Assembly (NCBI RefSeq): GCF_018143015.1
Contig: NC_054747.1
Span: forward strand, 31,118,733 to 31,182,732
From: Lytechinus variegatus
Taxonomy: Eukaryota > Echinodermata > Echinoidea > Temnopleuroida > Toxopneustidae
Direction: 5' to 3'
DNA: 64,000 nucleotides
The notes below the pieces were generated by a model. That model was not told the DNA's origin, searched no databases, and saw only the letters and a program-made list of their open reading frames with translations. A program made the translations under genes and the position numbers. Positions 21,540 through 33,353 of this stretch are shown here, in pieces. Each line of letters opens with the position of its first letter. Positions within the stretch are counted from its first letter, which is position 1.

Positions 21540-22757
21540 GTTATTTTTTTTCAATTAAACCGTGGAAGTAGAATGATTTAGCATTCACTTCCCTCTCAGT
21601 TTGTGATATGTCATCCCTAACATAGAGTCAGAACGAGTTCCAGTACAGCACTGCCAACTCGAAACAAAGAAGTTATTCTTGGGTGTGGGCGGGGAGGATT
21701 CGGGATTTCAAAAACCAGCTGGGGATGCAATTTCTTTAAAAATCTGAAGTGTTCTCGGCAAAAGTTTGCCATTAATGACAGCCTGCATGGGAGTTTACCA
21801 GATTCTTCGGAAATTCTTAAAAGTGTTAACGCCACAAGCGTTACCAGAAGAAGGGGAGCAGAGGGTAGAGTGTCACCCCGACCCCCCAAAAAAAAGAGAT
21901 GACAGTTTTCATTATCATTTAACCTTTTTTCGTTGTCAGTTTTGTTTGGGAAAGGGCTTCCTGATTTAACGGTGACCTTTGACATTTGGGGCGGAGGGGG
22001 GGGGGGGGATTGGTCTTGTCAGAAATTCCCTATGTGCATGGTTTTCCAGGTACGCCACTATGGGGGAGGGGTGTAAACTATGTAATCATACACATCCAGG
22101 AAAAACAGTAGAGATGTAATACTTCTTTTTAAAATGGGGGTATTCGTTCCCCGTATACCCCGTCTGGTTAGAGTCCAAATTTGTTGTTGTTTTTAACACC
22201 CCATTTGATGTCATAGATGTGGGAGGAAAAGAAAATTGTTTTAAGGAGAGACCACTCAAATGCCTTTTATTTCGCTATTCCAGAGCAGTAATAGAAAAAA
22301 AAGTGTATCTTGTCAAAACAAAAGCGATCACTCCAATGAAGGCCATGAAACCGATAGTGGGGGGGGGTATAAAGAACTGCATTTAAAAGGAAAATTTTAT
22401 ATAAATATATACTATATGACTCTTGAAAAGTAATAATGTTCAATTTTTCACGAACTTCTGTTACTCGCTATAATAATATTTTGGTGTCATTTTCTCGATA
22501 GTTAGTAAGGTGACATCATTCTCTTTCTTTTTCTTCTTCTCCTCATTTTCCTCCTCCTCCTCCTTCTTCTTCTTCTTCGTCGTCTCCTTCTTCCTCCTCC
22601 TCCTCCTCCTTCTTGATGATGTCGAGAATCTGAGGCCGATATGCAAACCGTCACACCAATGAAATCGACTCGACCAACCGACGGTTACATGTCAATGGAA
22701 ATAACGGAATAGAATTCGCAGATCTGAGGCCGGTTTCGATTGGTGTGACTGTGCACC
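21540..22757. other. Intergenic, no gene seen
   Basis: Poly-G runs near 21990 and 22363, and a CTT/CCT-rich tract at 22520-22615 whose antisense ORF is just Lys/Glu/Arg repeats. The Ig promoter should lie at the left edge, but no TATA box is convincing. Confidence 0.5.
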
Positions 22758-23008
22758 CTGCATTGCAAAAATTCCGGTGTTTATTTAACACCAGCCCGGA
22801 ATCTATTATGTCCACACCAGAGAAGTACTGAAACAACACCAGTTTGGAATCAAAAACCGATGCTGTTTTAATAATAATTGGTGTTGTATAAACACCTATC
22901 TGGTGTTAGACCAAAACGAAACTGGTTGTGTTTAACACTTTTCTTGTGTGGACATATATAGATTCCGGGCTGGTGTTAAATCAACACCGGAGTTTTTGCA
23001 GTGTAGAG
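22758..23008. mobile_element. Palindromic MITE of the GGTGTT/AACACC family
   Basis: Left TTGCAAAAATTCCGGTGTT and CAGCCCGGAATCTAT are mirrored on the right as ATAGATTCCGGGCTG and AACACCGGAGTTTTTGCA. The same family begins at 63913 and a cousin is at 33971. Confidence 0.8.
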
Positions 23009-23242
23009 ATATGAAAACACACACCCCGAGGCTGAGGGTGCATTGTGTATTGTTCAAAGTACATGGTAATTGATTCTCATTCTATTGTTCATTGGAGCGA
23101 GGATGACAGTTTGATTGTGTGATCAAAGGGGCGTGGTCGTACAATGACGACCTGCATCCCAATGCATTATCAACAACCACCACTTTTCTACTTTGTGAAC
23201 TACAAACAAATCTATGCGAATTCAAATTCAATTGGGAATTGA

Positions 23243-23628
23243 TTTTTTTTAAATTTATTTTCATACTTCACAAGATAATAACATAATACAAGAAATACAT
23301 TCGATTACATACAAAATACAAAAGATAATGGCAGTAAATAAAGTGGGAATATTATGCCACATCTGTTTCTGTTTCTGTTTGTGGTAACTCCCGTAGGAAC
23401 TCGGCAGTACAGCATTTTGCTGGTAAACGCCAAGCTGGTATATAACCAATTTCCTATGAAACGTTTTACGTCTAGGTTTAACAGTCATAGTGGCTGACGT
23501 TATATAGACGACAGATATCACTCTCGGGCCTTTTTATCAAAGTGGAGACAATGGCAGAGTTGGGATTCGAACTCACAACCTTGCGATTATGAGTCCAATG
23601 CTCTAACCACTGGACGACACGACCCTGT
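23243..23628 (-). mobile_element. tRNA-derived SINE
   Basis: The minus strand begins with a tRNA-like head (box A CCAGTGGTTAGAGCA, anticodon-loop-like CTCATAA, box B GAGTTCGAATCCC; 23552-23628), then a unique body. It ends in an A-rich ATGAAAATAAATTTAAAAAAA tail at 23243-23265. The acceptor stem does not pair properly, so it is not a working tRNA. Confidence 0.65.
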
Positions 23629-23639
23629 TCTCGAGGTAA

Positions 23640-25030
23640 GTTGGTAATGGGACCTTGGAAGACGGGGGAGGAGGGCGGGAGGGGTGGGCTCGTGAGATAT
23701 TATCACAAACAACTTGGAAATGAAGAGAAAACTAGACCTTTTCAATACCAGTTCGCCCTGGCCAAATCGTTGTTTTGAGTAAATAGAATCTCAATATGTC
23801 ATAACTTATTTTCCCTGGACTGTGCCTAAGTAAGGACCCGGGGGGTGATGACATTTCGCATCACAAACAACTTGGAAATGAAAGGAACAATCACTCCCCC
23901 TTTTAAAATTCGGTCCATCCCGGCAAAAACGTTGCATTAAATGCATAGGAACTCAATACGTCATAACGTTCCTATTTTTCCAGTTTTGAAACTGCGTAGT
24001 GTTATTCGAAAATTCAATCGTCCACGATGAGCGGCATTTTTCGTTTGATTAGGTCGTTATGTCAAATCGATACTGGCCAATCGCTCTTCCAAAAAATGAT
24101 ACAACAGTTATTGTCTTGTTAACTATTGTTCATATGAGATAACGAGCTTCTCGCCTAAGCTTCTATTCTCTTACTGTTTTTCAATCCGCAGCAAGTCAAC
24201 CATTTGCGACACATTTCGATCGACAAAAAGGACCTGCTATTGTGGGTCCATAGGTAGTGATAGCATGGGACCATTGTGTTTAGGTCCACAACCCTGTCTA
24301 ATGATAGTGCAGTGACCTCAAGGTCCAGGTCCTATTCTTGAAAGTTCGTGGACCGGAAAAAGAAATCGGAGTGGGGTGCTTTAATTAGTTGAGCCCCCGT
24401 AATGAGAAGAGAATGCGTGACGTTCCAATAGTTCGATTTTTTTTTTGCAATTTCGTCAACAAAATAATGACGTGGTTCGCCACTTGTGTATTTTCATGGG
24501 GATTTTCGGGGGTGTTTGTTTTGTCAAAATATCGTTATCTTGTTCACCGCAAGATTCTTGTTTGAAGCTGCTTGGTTATCAATATAGGCCCAATTATGAA
24601 CTTTTTTTTGTTTCATATTTCTGGAAATGTGACAAACACAATACCTTAAATGTTTTTTATCAATAAATTGTGCTATTTTTCATTGTCTGTACAATTTATC
24701 TTTTTATTTCAGGGCCCTTTAGAAATAAAACTGAAATAAAATAAATAAAGCAATAGATTACCCAACACCCACTCCGTCCTCCCCGCATCATCCTCTGCAC
24801 TTTTTCATCTCTTTGCTATAGATTTTTTCGTGATCCCACCAGGATCCCACTCATTTTCAGAAGAAGGGGACAGAGTGACGAGGACACACAGAAACCTTAT
24901 TATTGTCCATTTCAAATTGTATTTCAATATTCAAGCAGTGAAGAGATCGAGATGGAGAGAGATAGAGAGATCGAGGAAAGGTTGGAGGGAGGGAGATAGA
25001 GAAGAGGAAGAGGAGGTAAAAAAAGAGAGA
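23640..25030. other. Intergenic, no gene seen
   Basis: No supported coding, RNA or clear repeat boundary. There is a GA-rich run at 24945-25035. Confidence 0.5.
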
Positions 25031-25039
25031 GGTAGGAAT

Positions 25040-25440
25040 ATCGAGAGTACAGTGGTTTATTTGTCCAATAATAAACTCGTCTAGGTCCATCCGTTCGTCT
25101 GCTCACCACATGGTCTACTTTCATTTAATCTAATGCCATTCCGTCTAATAATCAGTTGGTCCAATAGCCATTTAGTTCATAATATACCATTTGGCATAAA
25201 TAAACTGAAGTGTTAATATTGTGCAATATGAATGAAAAGAAAATGGGTAGCACACTAACTGTTTATTAGACGAAATTGTAATAAACGAAGTGTTGATCAG
25301 ACGAAGTGATTATTGGACCAAATGGTTGTTACACGAAATGTTGGACGGAATGGCATTATTCTAAATGAAGGTATAGACTATATGGTGAGTGGACGAGTTG
25401 GCAGTGGACGAATTGGCAATTTACCTCGAGAGTGGACAGT
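25040..25440. mobile_element. Inverted-repeat element of the TTGGTCTAAT family
   Basis: Multiple short opposed motifs: TTTGTCCAATAA, CTACTTTCATTTAATCTAATGCCATTCCGTC on the left; GGACGGAATGGCATTATTCTAAATGAAGGT on the right. The same arrangement appears at 61490-61890, with fragments at 27585-27665, 27900-27990 and 31880-31925. Confidence 0.75.
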
Positions 25441-26299
25441 GTGTGATAAAGAGAGGGGGCGGGATGGAGTGTGGGAAAGAGTGGGAGAAAAGATGATGGG
25501 AGCGGGAAAAGGAAGAGGAGTCAGATGGGAGAGCGCGATAATTTTTCGGGAAGTCCTTCTGATTAGATCAGCATCTTCATCCTGAACGCCATCACTCTCC
25601 CTCATCCCCATGTCTGATTGAACAGATTTACGGGATAACGCGCGACCTATCCAAATCCATATTTCGGGATAACGTTACGCAATCACCGTTACTCGGGGAT
25701 TAGGCAGCTGAGTCCGCCTTGCCATGCATGCGTGCAATATACTCGCACTTTGGCGGCCGGAACTTGACAGATTTCGTTTTTGGTGTAAAAAGACGGCATC
25801 ACTCGAACTCATCACCAGTTTTGGAAGAACTAGTAGAACTAGAAGTATAACTTTGTATAAAGTTTATACCGTGAAGAGTTATATCCCAATTTGTGCTATT
25901 TCTCTATCATCTATATGCCAGTATATCGTTTGTTGTCGGGATTCGATATTTACTTGCTACCCAACTAAGTGTACTGGATTAATCATCTCAGATGTCATCA
26001 TATTTCAACTCGAAACTGCGAAGATTCAGAGATGGTAACCACAGCTCATGATCAGTAACTTCGTTATACTAGTAGACAATACAGATAACTTGTAGGTCTA
26101 AAACTCATTTTACTTTTCTTACGTCGATCATGCAAAGCAAGTGTGATATTTAAAATCTGGTCCTCATTGGTATTTATCGAATAGGTATTTTTTTATTATT
26201 TTTTGCTCATTGTATTTAATAGTAGATGCCAAACGGGCAATATTGAGAATATTTATTAAGAAATTCATTCATTGGGATTTGGTGATATTGGTAATTATA

Positions 26300-26990
26300 A
26301 TGCCGGACCAGGCAGACTGTTTTAAAAATATCCAGAACCCACGAAATGAGAAAACTCCAGGATCAATACCACAAAACTCCGAGGTGGTAAGCCCGGGTGT
26401 AACCGCGGCACACAAAAGGCGAAAGACAGAGGGTGATGCCGAACTGACTAGCGAAATGATGGGCCGCAACATGACGAAGTTTAGCCAACCTTTGGAGAAA
26501 CAACCTGGTAACCATGACAACGGGAAGGCATCTTCCAATGCCGCGTTCTCTATCGAGAAGATACTGTCACCTGCTTGCCATTCCAATGATGCAGTTCATG
26601 CCTCTGCTGGGCCGACGGAACCGGCCGAAATAACCACACCGACCGGTCGACCGTCTCTTACTCCTCGAGCTCAAGCTCCGGAAGGGAAGAAACGAATGAG
26701 GAACGATTCAGATAACACAGACGGAGCTGATGAGTCGAGTGCCGATCTTATGCCCGCTGATAAGTGGTACGACACTCTACTCTGGCAACAACACCAGCAA
26801 CTTTACCAGCAACACCTTGCGGCGGCTTCTTCGTTATATCATCCGCCGCACTTTCCGACCCATCCTCCAGTACCAGAGAAGGGCATCCATCCATCCTTCG
26901 GCCCGGCGATGCCCGGGAGGATGCACCCCTTCAACTGCCTATGTGCAGGACAGATGATGTATGATCAACCTTATTTCTTGTTAACACCCG
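26300..26990 (+). CDS. Bsx: Bsx exon 1
   Basis: Codes residues 1-230, with a basic KRRK at 39-42, the Eh1-like motif, a His/Gln/Pro-rich part (LLWQQHQQLYQQHL), and ends TTAACACCCG|GTAAGC. Confidence 0.87.
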
Positions 26991-29900
26991 GTAAGCCACT
27001 TTTAGTTAACGTTGGAATTCTGGTCTTTTCTGGATGATGATGTACCTGATATTTGATTTGTTACAATATCACAATCAGGTGCAGGGAAACAAGTTTCAAA
27101 GAGGGATGATGATAGTTTGTCAAGAAAAGAGCAAAAAACAAACAAAGCTTTCATTCCCGTACATGAAGGCGAATTTCTCCAAATGAAATTGACAAGTCAA
27201 AAAAAGAAATAAAGAAAAATGTAAATGTTGTCAAACCAATCCCCAGAGTTATATGTGACTTTCCTTACTGTGTGTACATCATGTACATATACCAAACGAA
27301 TTTCCAATTAGGTGGTTCTGCACCCCCTCCCCCCCCCGATTTTTTCTTTGTTTGGGGGGTCAAGACAAGCAGATTGAGTTTACATAATGTTGACATGGTT
27401 GAATTTGCTAGGCCTAATGGGAAAATAACTAAGAATTGCCTGTAGACTAATTACCCCAATCACGTTAATCAGGAAAAACTTATGAGAAAACTCAGAAAAA
27501 AAAGTATTGAATTATAGGACTGCCATGAACAGATTAATGCGTCTGTGGTAATATTGTTAGACTAAGAGTAAAAATAGGGTCAATCGCCAATTCGTCTATT
27601 ACCAACTCGTCCACTCATCAATCTATTTTCATTCAGTTTACTTAGTATCAATTACTAGATTTTTTTTAGATAAGTTATCAAATGGCCCTATTTTAGGGGA
27701 TAAAAAGACATTACAGAGAAAGGGTGCTGGATATTAAGAAAAACGAGAATTCTCATATGGTTGAAGATCACTGGCCACTTCCCTTTTGTATAAGATTAGA
27801 ATGATTGACCAAAATCTGAATAATATTCACATTATTGGCCCTTTTTAACAAAGTTTTAGCCAGGCTTTAAATGGGGAGCATACCGACAGACGCCATGTAT
27901 GATCTCTCATTGGTAAATTGCCAATTCGTCTATTACCAACACGTTCACTCATCAATCTATTTTCATTCAGTTTAGTATCATTTCGTCAACTTCTTTGATT
28001 AAAGGACAAGTCCACCCCAACAACAAGTTGATTTTAATAAAAAGAGAAAAATTCAACAAGTTTGTTAACGCTGAAAATTTCATCAAAATCGGATGTAAAA
28101 TAAAAAAAAGTTAAGACATTTTTAAATTTCGCTTGATATCATAAGACAGTTATATGCACATCCCGGTCGGTATGCAAATGAGGGAACTGATGACATCACA
28201 CACTCACTATTTCTTTTGTATTTTATTATTATATGAAATTGAAATATTCTAATTTTCTCCTCATTGTCCAGTGAAACGAAGTTTCATTTCTCCCTGAACA
28301 TGTGGAATTATCATTGTTTAACATTTTATGGTTCAGTAAAGTTGGTTTATTGTCAAATCTGTAAAAATGAAATTTTGTATAATTCAAACAGTAAAAAACA
28401 AAGGAAATAGTGAGTGATGGACATCATCGATTCTCTTAGTTGCATATGACTAAATTAACCATCTAACTATTTTGTGAAGAATAAGCGAAACTTTAAAGTG
28501 TCATAAATTTCTTATATTACATCCGATTTTGATGAAATTTTCAGCATTATGCTTGTTTGATTTTTCTCTATTGATGAAATCAACACTTTTCTGAGGTAGA
28601 CTTGACCTTTAATCACATGTTTATCTACCTATTTATTCACTAATTTATTACTCTCATTTATTCATCAAGTACTTTCGTCTGTGATCTTAGTAATATCGTA
28701 ATATTTTTCTGTTTTATCATTTTTCATTGATCCATTTTCCGGAAATTGTTAATGCTAGGTTCAAGTTGAAATTAAGCTTAGATATTGCTCTGTCTTGTTT
28801 CAATTTATGTCATTTACAGTGTTTAACGTACGAACTATATAGATCCTAAATAGGCAAGCAACATTCTAAATGAGTATTATCGATGGAAATAATAACTTGA
28901 AGATATTGTATTTAAAAAGTTGAAAGCAGTTCTATGTACGCACCCTTCTTGGCGAACCAGATTGGCTGGCTCCTCCAATGCGCATTTGAATGTCTTTGAC
29001 AAATGCTGTGCATCATCATCATCATAAAAGTATGATGAAAAAAAAGATAAATTAGAAAAAGAAAATGAAAGGCTGCATATACGGCTCCTATAATATGAAA
29101 TGTTCGCTAGGTCCTGAGGAATAAGATGATATGAGCCAACTTTAAAACGCATTAAAATCATAATTCAGTTCCGATTTCGATTATAATTCAAATTTATGGA
29201 GTTCACATTTCACTTATTGCACAGAAAGCAATGTGATCTTATTCGTACACCCTCTAAAATATTCAAATTAATGAATTCCCAGTACAGGGGGTGACGCCCC
29301 CGCCCCTTCCTTTTAAAATCGTTGAACTATATGACTCTCATTTTCTTTACTTCCGGGTGCTGTTTTATCGTCATCAATAATTGACAGTTTTCCATTTCCC
29401 CTCTTTTTCTTCGCGCTTTTTCATCCGACCCTGGATCTCTTGTAATTCCTTGACATTGAATCGATATTCGCTAAACGTCAAATTGGATTATCCGCCGATA
29501 ATCCCTTAATCTGTCATTGTTAACTAGTTAAAACTTTCTGGTCGAGCAAGCATAACGGTCTCGCCGGCCTGCGCCCGCTGTATGCCCCCAAAACAAAAAG
29601 ACGGGGGCCTTTATCCCGTAATCGGGTGCCATTTTACAAAGAATTCATTGATTATCAACGATGTTGGGGTTACCAAAGCGATTAACAGTCTTATGAGAAT
29701 ATCAAGAGTGTTTGGAGAAAACGACAGCTCGCTTGCACTTCAATAAAATTCACTCGACTCATCAATTATCTTTATTTTATTCTGGGGAAGGAGGCGGGCG
29801 ACTGGTCGATTTGAAATCGATTGTATTTATTTATAACCCATTATATCCTAATCTTGTTAGTTTTATTTGTTTGAAGCCATTGACCTTTTGGCACTGCAGT

Positions 29901-32666
29901 TATTTCTTCCGATCATTATTTTGTCCCGAGTTTTGATATTATTTGGAGAAGTTTTATTTTTTTTCTACAACTCAATGGGAAAGTGAGTGTAAAGTGAGAA
30001 AGAGAAAGAGAGAGGCGGGGGGGGGGGGGGGGGATAGGATATCAGCGCCTTCATTTGCATCGTGTCTTTCTTTTTACTATTTCTTTTATTTGTTTATTTT
30101 TTTCGTTCAAATGACTGTGGGCGGGGGATGCCTGGGTTAAAATATAAGATAAAGAGAGAAAAAACACACACAACAAGGAAAAAATATGGAAAGATACGAG
30201 GATTGGTAGAAAGGAAAGAAATAGGTATAGCCTTTCATTGGTGAAGGGAGATACATTTTTTAAAAATGGTTCGCGTCCACCCGCCACTCGTCTGCTGGAC
30301 AGACCCTTCACTCGAGTTAAGGGTCTGAATGTGCAGCCTACTCACGCCTTGTGTGGACAGCAAGTTTTGTATGTGCTAGTCTTTGCCTGGAGGCACACTT
30401 GTTGTTCAATGTTCCAATCAGGGTATATGTGCCTGCAGACCAACCCGCCACCGTCATGGCTCTTCACAAATATTCTTACTTTTTCATATTTCATTATTCA
30501 GCTTTTTCGGTGTATTATGAACTATTATATGCACACTAATATTCGAATTAAAATAGCATACTCGCTTGGTTCTTTATTCATTTCTGATTTAAGTCAATTT
30601 GCCAAACGCTAATAGGGTTTAACCCTATTAACCCTATTCTTCTTATATGATATATAATTGCATTGATTTAATTATATTAAATGATATTGATTATATTGGT
30701 TTAAATTTGACATGTATGTTAATTTATATTTAAATCACTTTCGAATATGTATATCATTTTTTTTCAATATTGAACTTTGTTCATGCTATTATTTAAATTG
30801 AATCAATCTATCTTGTACTTATTTGTATTATTTTGAAGAATGAAAATAAATTGAAATGAAAAACCTGTGTGTTTGTCACAAACACTGACTGATCAAGTTC
30901 TCCAAAATATGGGCAATAAGTGTAAGATGAATGATAATAATACTAGTAATAATAATAAGATGAATATCTTTAATGTTTCAAAATACCAATGTTTATTGAA
31001 TTTAAATCGTTTTTTTTTACTCTGACTTCTTCCAGCGGGATACAGCATACCCTCCCCGTTCGAGCCCGACCACCACTACTCGTCGTTGCGCTACTGTCGA
31101 CGTCGTAAAGCCCGCACCGTGTTCACCGATTACCAGATTCGGGGCCTGGAAGAGCGCTTCGTCCACCAGCAGTACCTATCAACCCATGAACGAGTTGAAC
31201 TGGCCAATGTTCTATTTCTTACTGAGGCACAGGTAACATTTTTTTTCTTAAATCTCGCACCCAGACGCCCCTCCTCCAGTCTTAAAACAGAAGGGAACAT
31301 GCATGTTTACTTGGTAATTTTGTTCCCCAATATTGGGCAAATTGCAAATTTGAAGGGTAAATTTCAACGCAACATTTCGTAAAATAATAAAAAAAGATAT
31401 TTAGTTTCTTTTTACCCAACAAACATGCATGTTCCCATTTGACTCAATATTGGGTAAATCTTTTTTTAATTAGAGTGTCGCTTTCCGGGGTTGGGGGCAC
31501 AAGAGGGGGTGTACGTGCCCCGCCCCATTATGTTATATTTTTTGGGGAGGGTTGTCTTTGTTTTTTGTCGTTGTTTTTTATTCCCATGGAGAGATGGTTT
31601 CGCAAATTACTAGCCTTTTTAATCCCGTGTGTATTATGCCTAAGCTATGTGAAATCAAATCTGTTGACAAAGGCGATGTCTTCTGTTTATGGAGCGCCTT
31701 TTTTGAGGCAGTTTTGATGAAGTTTTATTTGTCTACCTTTTTTGTTGTTAGTTGTCTTGGTTTTTTTTAAATCTTGAATGAATTTTGTCAGAAACTTTGT
31801 AAATTTCTAAAGCGTTTTTAAGCTCGTTGTTGGAATGAAATATTGTTGTTTTATATATGTCTAAATCTAATACAAATTTACTGGTCCATCATTGGAGACG
31901 AGTTGGTATGAGAAGAATTGGCAATAGACCAATGGAAAAAAGGCCCATCAAATTTTTCCTCCACGTTGAAAAGATCACATTGACGTATCCAATTATTCTG
32001 AGTAATCTCTTATCATTTAATTCCCCTCTTGATCACATAATGCGACCACCGCATGGTCGAAGATTAGATAACCGTTACCTGCTTGTTCATCTTTTTATGT
32101 CGCCACCTGTTTCTGTACACACCTTATTCTTTATGCCATTCTATCCTCAAATTGCGATTGAAAAAAAAAGAAATCGCTGATTGGCGTCTAAATTGCCGAA
32201 AGTATTTTCACAGATGTGTTGGAAGCTCCTTGGTGGAAGCAAGGAAGATTTCCATCATTTGCAGACAGTGTTGCACAAAGTGTTACATGTCGAACCGTAG
32301 AAATAACCATAATTATGCGGGAAAAGAGACATGATCTTATCATTCTCTTACCCATCTCTCTCTCTCCCCCTCTGTCTCCTCCCTCTCTATCTATCTTTCG
32401 TTCTATCTATCTATCTATATATCCATCCATTTATCTATCAATCTATCTATCTATCTATCTAGGTGAAGACTTGGTTCCAGAACAGGAGGATGAAGGAGAA
32501 GAAGCAAACCCGAGACCCCCTGCATCCGTTTGACGGCGATGATGACGACGAATGTGACGATGATGACGACGACGCCAAACTTGCACTTGAAGAGGGCAAT
32601 GATGTCAGTGCTGATTCAGACAGTGATGGCGATCCGTCCAAGAATGGGGACACCAATAACAAATGA
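26300..32666 (+). CDS. Bsx: Brain-specific homeobox (Bsx) transcription factor, 363 aa, three exons
   Basis: Nuclear homeodomain factor; Bsx genes are known for roles in anterior neural and neurosecretory cells. Exons 26300-26990, 31036-31232 and 32463-32666 join in phase (1, then 0; 1092 nt). Residues 83-89, FSIEKIL, form an Eh1-like Groucho-binding motif as in vertebrate BSX. QPYFLLTPG at the end of exon 1 matches the PYFLTT motif before the vertebrate homeodomain. The homeodomain (about 252-311) starts RRRKARTVFTD, has QQYLSTHERVELA, and ends VKTWFQNRRMKEKKQ with Gln50, fitting Bsx better than BarH, Barx or Not. The intron between homeodomain positions 44 and 45 is typical of this class. 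The tail is strongly acidic (DGDDDDECDDDDDD). The start is the first ATG in frame, with A at -3. Confidence 0.88.
26991..28008 (+). other. Bsx intron 1, left part
   Basis: Contains a poly-C run near 27330 and two fragments of the TTGGTCTAAT-family repeat (27585-27665, 27900-27990). No coding seen. Confidence 0.5.
28009..28612. mobile_element. MITE with TTAA target sites, ~596 bp
   Basis: TTAA (28009-28012) then AGGACAAGTCCACC. The right end is GGTAGACTTGACCT then TTAA (28609-28612). Inside the ends lie opposed motifs CTGAAAATTTCATCAAAATC and TTTTGATGAAATTTTCAGC. No ORF. It sits in Bsx intron 1, and truncated relatives are at 35043-35548 and 37620-38220. Confidence 0.78.
28613..31035 (+). other. 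Bsx intron 1, right part
   Basis: Largely unique AT-rich sequence with poly-G runs (30018 region) and a possible A-rich retrotransposon tail (30838-30865). 29380-29700 is free of recognised repeats and is noted separately. Confidence 0.5.
29485..29504. promoter_or_regulatory. Inverted pair of Otx-type sites in Bsx intron 1
   Basis: GGATTA (29485-29490) and TAATCC (29499-29504) are arranged head to head, 8 bp apart, in non-repetitive intron sequence with further TAAT-type cores. This is the K50 homeodomain consensus. Function is inference from motif and location. Confidence 0.3.
31036..31232 (+). CDS. Bsx: Bsx exon 2: homeodomain helices 1-2
   Basis: Acceptor GACTTCTTCCAG. Codes AGYSIPSPFEPDHHYSS, then the homeodomain up to LTEAQ. 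Donor CACAG|GTAACA. Confidence 0.9.
31233..32462 (+). other. Bsx intron 2
   Basis: Holds an inverted pair of AACATGCATGTT motifs (31298 and 31424 areas), a fragment of the TTGGTCTAAT family (31880-31925), and ends in the microsatellite. No coding seen. Confidence 0.5.
32343..32462 (+). repeat. TC/CTAT microsatellite abutting a splice acceptor
   Basis: TCTC then repeated CTAT units run directly into the AG of Bsx exon 3. Confidence 0.9.
32463..32666 (+). CDS. Bsx: Bsx exon 3: recognition helix and acidic tail
   Basis: The acceptor is CTATCTATCTAG. Codes VKTWFQNRRMKEKKQ then an Asp/Ser-rich tail to TGA. Its polypyrimidine tract is a microsatellite (32343-32462). Confidence 0.9.
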   Translation: MKTWFQNRRMKEKKQTRDPLHPFDGDDDDECDDDDDDAKLALEEGNDVSADSDSDGDPSKNGDTNNK

Positions 32667-32696
32667 TAGAGGGCTTTGGTTTGGGGAGGGTACGTT

Positions 32697-33110
32697 AAGG
32701 CGACCGCACACCTTACGATTGGTCTGCGACTCAATGTTGGAAAAAAACGTAGTAAAATTGAATGCTAACATTGAGACTTGGAATGCCTTACTGTGTAATG
32801 TTCTAAATCATCTTACGAATACCTATGTTCAAATCTGTGACTATGTTATCATCCTTCTTAGAAAAAAGCCAATTTAATATCTATTCGTAATGACGTCATA
32901 GCAGTCGTACGATTTGTTACGATTTGAAACTAAGTCGGCCTTTACTCCAAAATAAAGACTTGCAATCTTTCAAAATGGTTATGTTAGTATTCTTTCAATT
33001 TATTTAACCCAAACTAAATGATATGTTCCATTCACATTTTCAGAAAATGAGCAAAATGCGAATTGTTCCAAAATAGGATCGCAAACAGTCGTAAGGTGTG
33101 CGGTGGCCTT
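32697..33110. mobile_element. MITE in the Bsx 3' UTR, 414 bp
   Basis: Left AAGGCGACCGCACACCTTACGA, mirrored on the right by TCGTAAGGTGTGCGGTGGCCTT. It starts 30 bp after the Bsx stop codon. It contains the first AATAAA (32951-32956) downstream of Bsx and one TGACGTCA (32892 area). Confidence 0.82.
32951..32956 (+). terminator. Candidate poly(A) signal of Bsx
   Basis: No AATAAA or ATTAAA occurs between the stop codon (32666) and this site, which is inside the MITE. Confidence 0.45.
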
Positions 33111-33353
33111 TTGGGGAAGACAATGGAAGAGTTTTAGGAGTGGTTTGAGGGTAGACAGGGGAAGCATTCATGACATGAAAAGTCGGTGATTTTTCACCAA
33201 CTCACGTTATAAGCTACCGAAATCATTGCATCTGACTGGTTCAGAGCAATAAAGTGTTTCGTGAAACATTCCAATGGAGGGGATGGGGGCAAGATAACAT
33301 GCAATAGAGCATATTCTGAACTTTTATTTTTTGGAGAGGAATGGGCCTTATGA

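Noticed and set aside
22461..22646. Lys/Glu/Arg-rich ORF on the minus strand
   Set aside because: A translation of the CTT/CCT simple repeat.
23552..23628. tRNA gene
   Set aside because: A and B boxes are present but acceptor and anticodon stems do not pair properly, and a SINE body and A-rich tail follow.
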